DNA of 6,239 nucleotides. Origin: Nitrospira sp. (GTDB lineage: Bacteria > Nitrospirota > Nitrospiria > Nitrospirales > Nitrospiraceae). Shown piece by piece: positions 5,422 through 6,239 of the stretch. Where the stretch lies: NCBI GenBank assembly GCA_024998705.1, contig JACOEF010000340.1, positions 1-6,239 of the forward strand, given 5' to 3'. Both the position numbers and the translations under genes were made by a program. Position 1 is the stretch's first letter, and every line of letters starts with the position of its first letter. The notes below the pieces were generated by a model that was not told the origin of the DNA, did not search any database, and was given only the letters and a program-made list of their open reading frames with translations.

Positions 5422-6239
5422 TTACGTCGCTCTCTTCAAACTCAACATGTAGCTAGTCAAGTCGTTGAGCTGTTGATCCGTGAGCGGGAACTTCGGCATG
5501 AACGATCCCGGCGACACGGACTGCGGATCGCGAAAATGTTTAAGATGCCAGGCCCGGTCCGGTCTCGTGTCCCCGATCGTGGACAGGTCAGGAGCGACGG
5601 CGCCCCCTTCACCATGAATGCGATGACAGCCGACACAACCCAACTGAGCATAGATCGCTCGCCCCTGTGCGACGGCGGGGTCGGTCCTCGGCACGGCATA
5701 GAGGTTCTTCATCGAGATACCCAGGAGACCGAACACAACCAGCAGAAACAACAGTCCGCTCCCCAGAGCAACAGGTCGCCGAATGGGATTGCGCACGGGA
5801 TTACGATCGATGAACGGCCAACACAACATGATCAGGATCACACAAAGAGGCAGGACCCAGGTCGCCAGCGGCTCCAGCGGTCCATGCACGTATTTCAGCA
5901 GTTCATAATAGAACAGGAAGTACCATTCGGGCACCGGCACGAAGCTCGTATCCGACGGATTGGCTTTATCCGTCAGAGGCAAGGGAATACTGAGCGCCAG
6001 CGCGGCGACGATGAGAAACACCGCAGCGATCACAACCGCATCCATGTAGACTTGGCGGGGCGCGAAGGTTTCACTGCCGAGCGCCGCCCGATCGTCCGTC
6101 CACGGTCCGGCCGGCCCGACTCGCCGCAACACGAAGAGATGCAGGGCAATCCCGCCGACCAGAATCGCAGGAAGGAATAACACGTGAATCGCGAAGAACC
6201 GTGAGAGCGTCAACGCGCCCAGGAGTTCGCCCCCGCGCA
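5422..6239 (-). CDS. Cytochrome b (b6/subunit IV type) fused to a C-terminal cytochrome c domain; 5' end outside window
   Basis: The frame runs open to the right edge, so this is the last 272 or so residues of a larger membrane protein of a quinol:cytochrome c reductase. Numbering from the TTG at 6213, the first part is helix D of cytochrome b: His10 and His25 in RFFAIHVLFLP and GGIALHLF are heme b ligands. Their 15-residue offset and the following RRVGPAGP match cytochrome b6 rather than mitochondrial cytochrome b. Three further membrane helices (about 57-78, 115-134, 149-168) correspond to subunit IV, with the quinol-site motif PEWY at 95-98 (bases 5920-5931). A cytochrome c domain follows with CVGCH (193-197) and likely ligand Met239 in SFMPKFP, ending at LKRAT. 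The fused b-c layout is known from several bacterial bc complexes. TTG at 6213 is not the true start, because homologous sequence (RGGELLGA) continues upstream. The Rieske protein would be expected beyond the edge. Confidence 0.92.
   Translation of the reverse strand, partial: RGGELLGALTLSRFFAIHVLFLPAILVGGIALHLFVLRRVGPAGPWTDDRAALGSETFAPRQVYMDAVVIAAVFLIVAALALSIPLPLTDKANPSDTSFVPVPEWYFLFYYELLKYVHGPLEPLATWVLPLCVILIMLCWPFIDRNPVRNPIRRPVALGSGLLFLLVVFGLLGISMKNLYAVPRTDPAVAQGRAIYAQLGCVGCHRIHGEGGAVAPDLSTIGDTRPDRAWHLKHFRDPQSVSPGSFMPKFPLTDQQLNDLTSYMLSLKRAT

Noticed and set aside
5473..6180. A 235-residue open frame on the plus strand
   Set aside because: It is exactly antisense to the cytochrome b/c gene, is rich in Arg, His and Gln, has no domain or membrane pattern, and arises from codon bias of the real gene.
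1..6239. CRISPR array, tRNA, insertion sequence or phage elements
   Set aside because: No regular repeats, tRNA-like cloverleaf, transposase or terminal inverted repeats were seen on either strand.

Overview
The window reads as a chromosomal segment from a GC-rich, chemolithotroph-like Gram-negative bacterium. Periplasmic c-type cytochromes, two Tat-exported molybdoenzymes, a lipoprotein cytochrome and a b6-type quinol:cytochrome c reductase subunit fused to a cytochrome c domain all fit a respiratory sulfur-oxidation locus. The gene style resembles Nitrospirota (Nitrospira-type bacteria). That placement is an inference from gene content only; no phylogenetic marker is present. Every supportable gene lies on the minus strand, so transcription runs from right to left.

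Right half, upstream to downstream: a cytochrome b/c fusion that enters from the right edge (5422-6239, 5' end missing); a small monoheme cytochrome c (5021-5371); a stand-alone heme-binding DUF3365/Tll0287-type protein (4251-4832); soxC, a molybdopterin sulfane/sulfite dehydrogenase subunit (2854-4128); and soxD, its monoheme cytochrome partner (2295-2867), which overlaps soxC by 14 bases.

A stretch of about 470 bases without a convincing gene (1822-2294) then separates a second group: a TsdA-like diheme cytochrome c with a lipoprotein signal (976-1821); an OsmC-family thiol peroxidase-like protein (452-868); and, 9 bases after it, the N-terminal part of a second sulfite-oxidase-family molybdoenzyme (1-442, cut by the left edge).

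Taken together, the genes suggest a periplasmic electron-transfer module. SoxC and possibly the second molybdoenzyme would oxidise sulfane sulfur or sulfite. The TsdA-like protein would interconvert thiosulfate and tetrathionate. Electrons would pass through SoxD and the small cytochrome c to a membrane cytochrome chain that may include the b/c fusion. Six CxxCH heme-attachment sites occur in five proteins within 6.2 kb. No SoxX, SoxA, SoxY, SoxZ or SoxB is visible here, so the true substrate of SoxCD is open.
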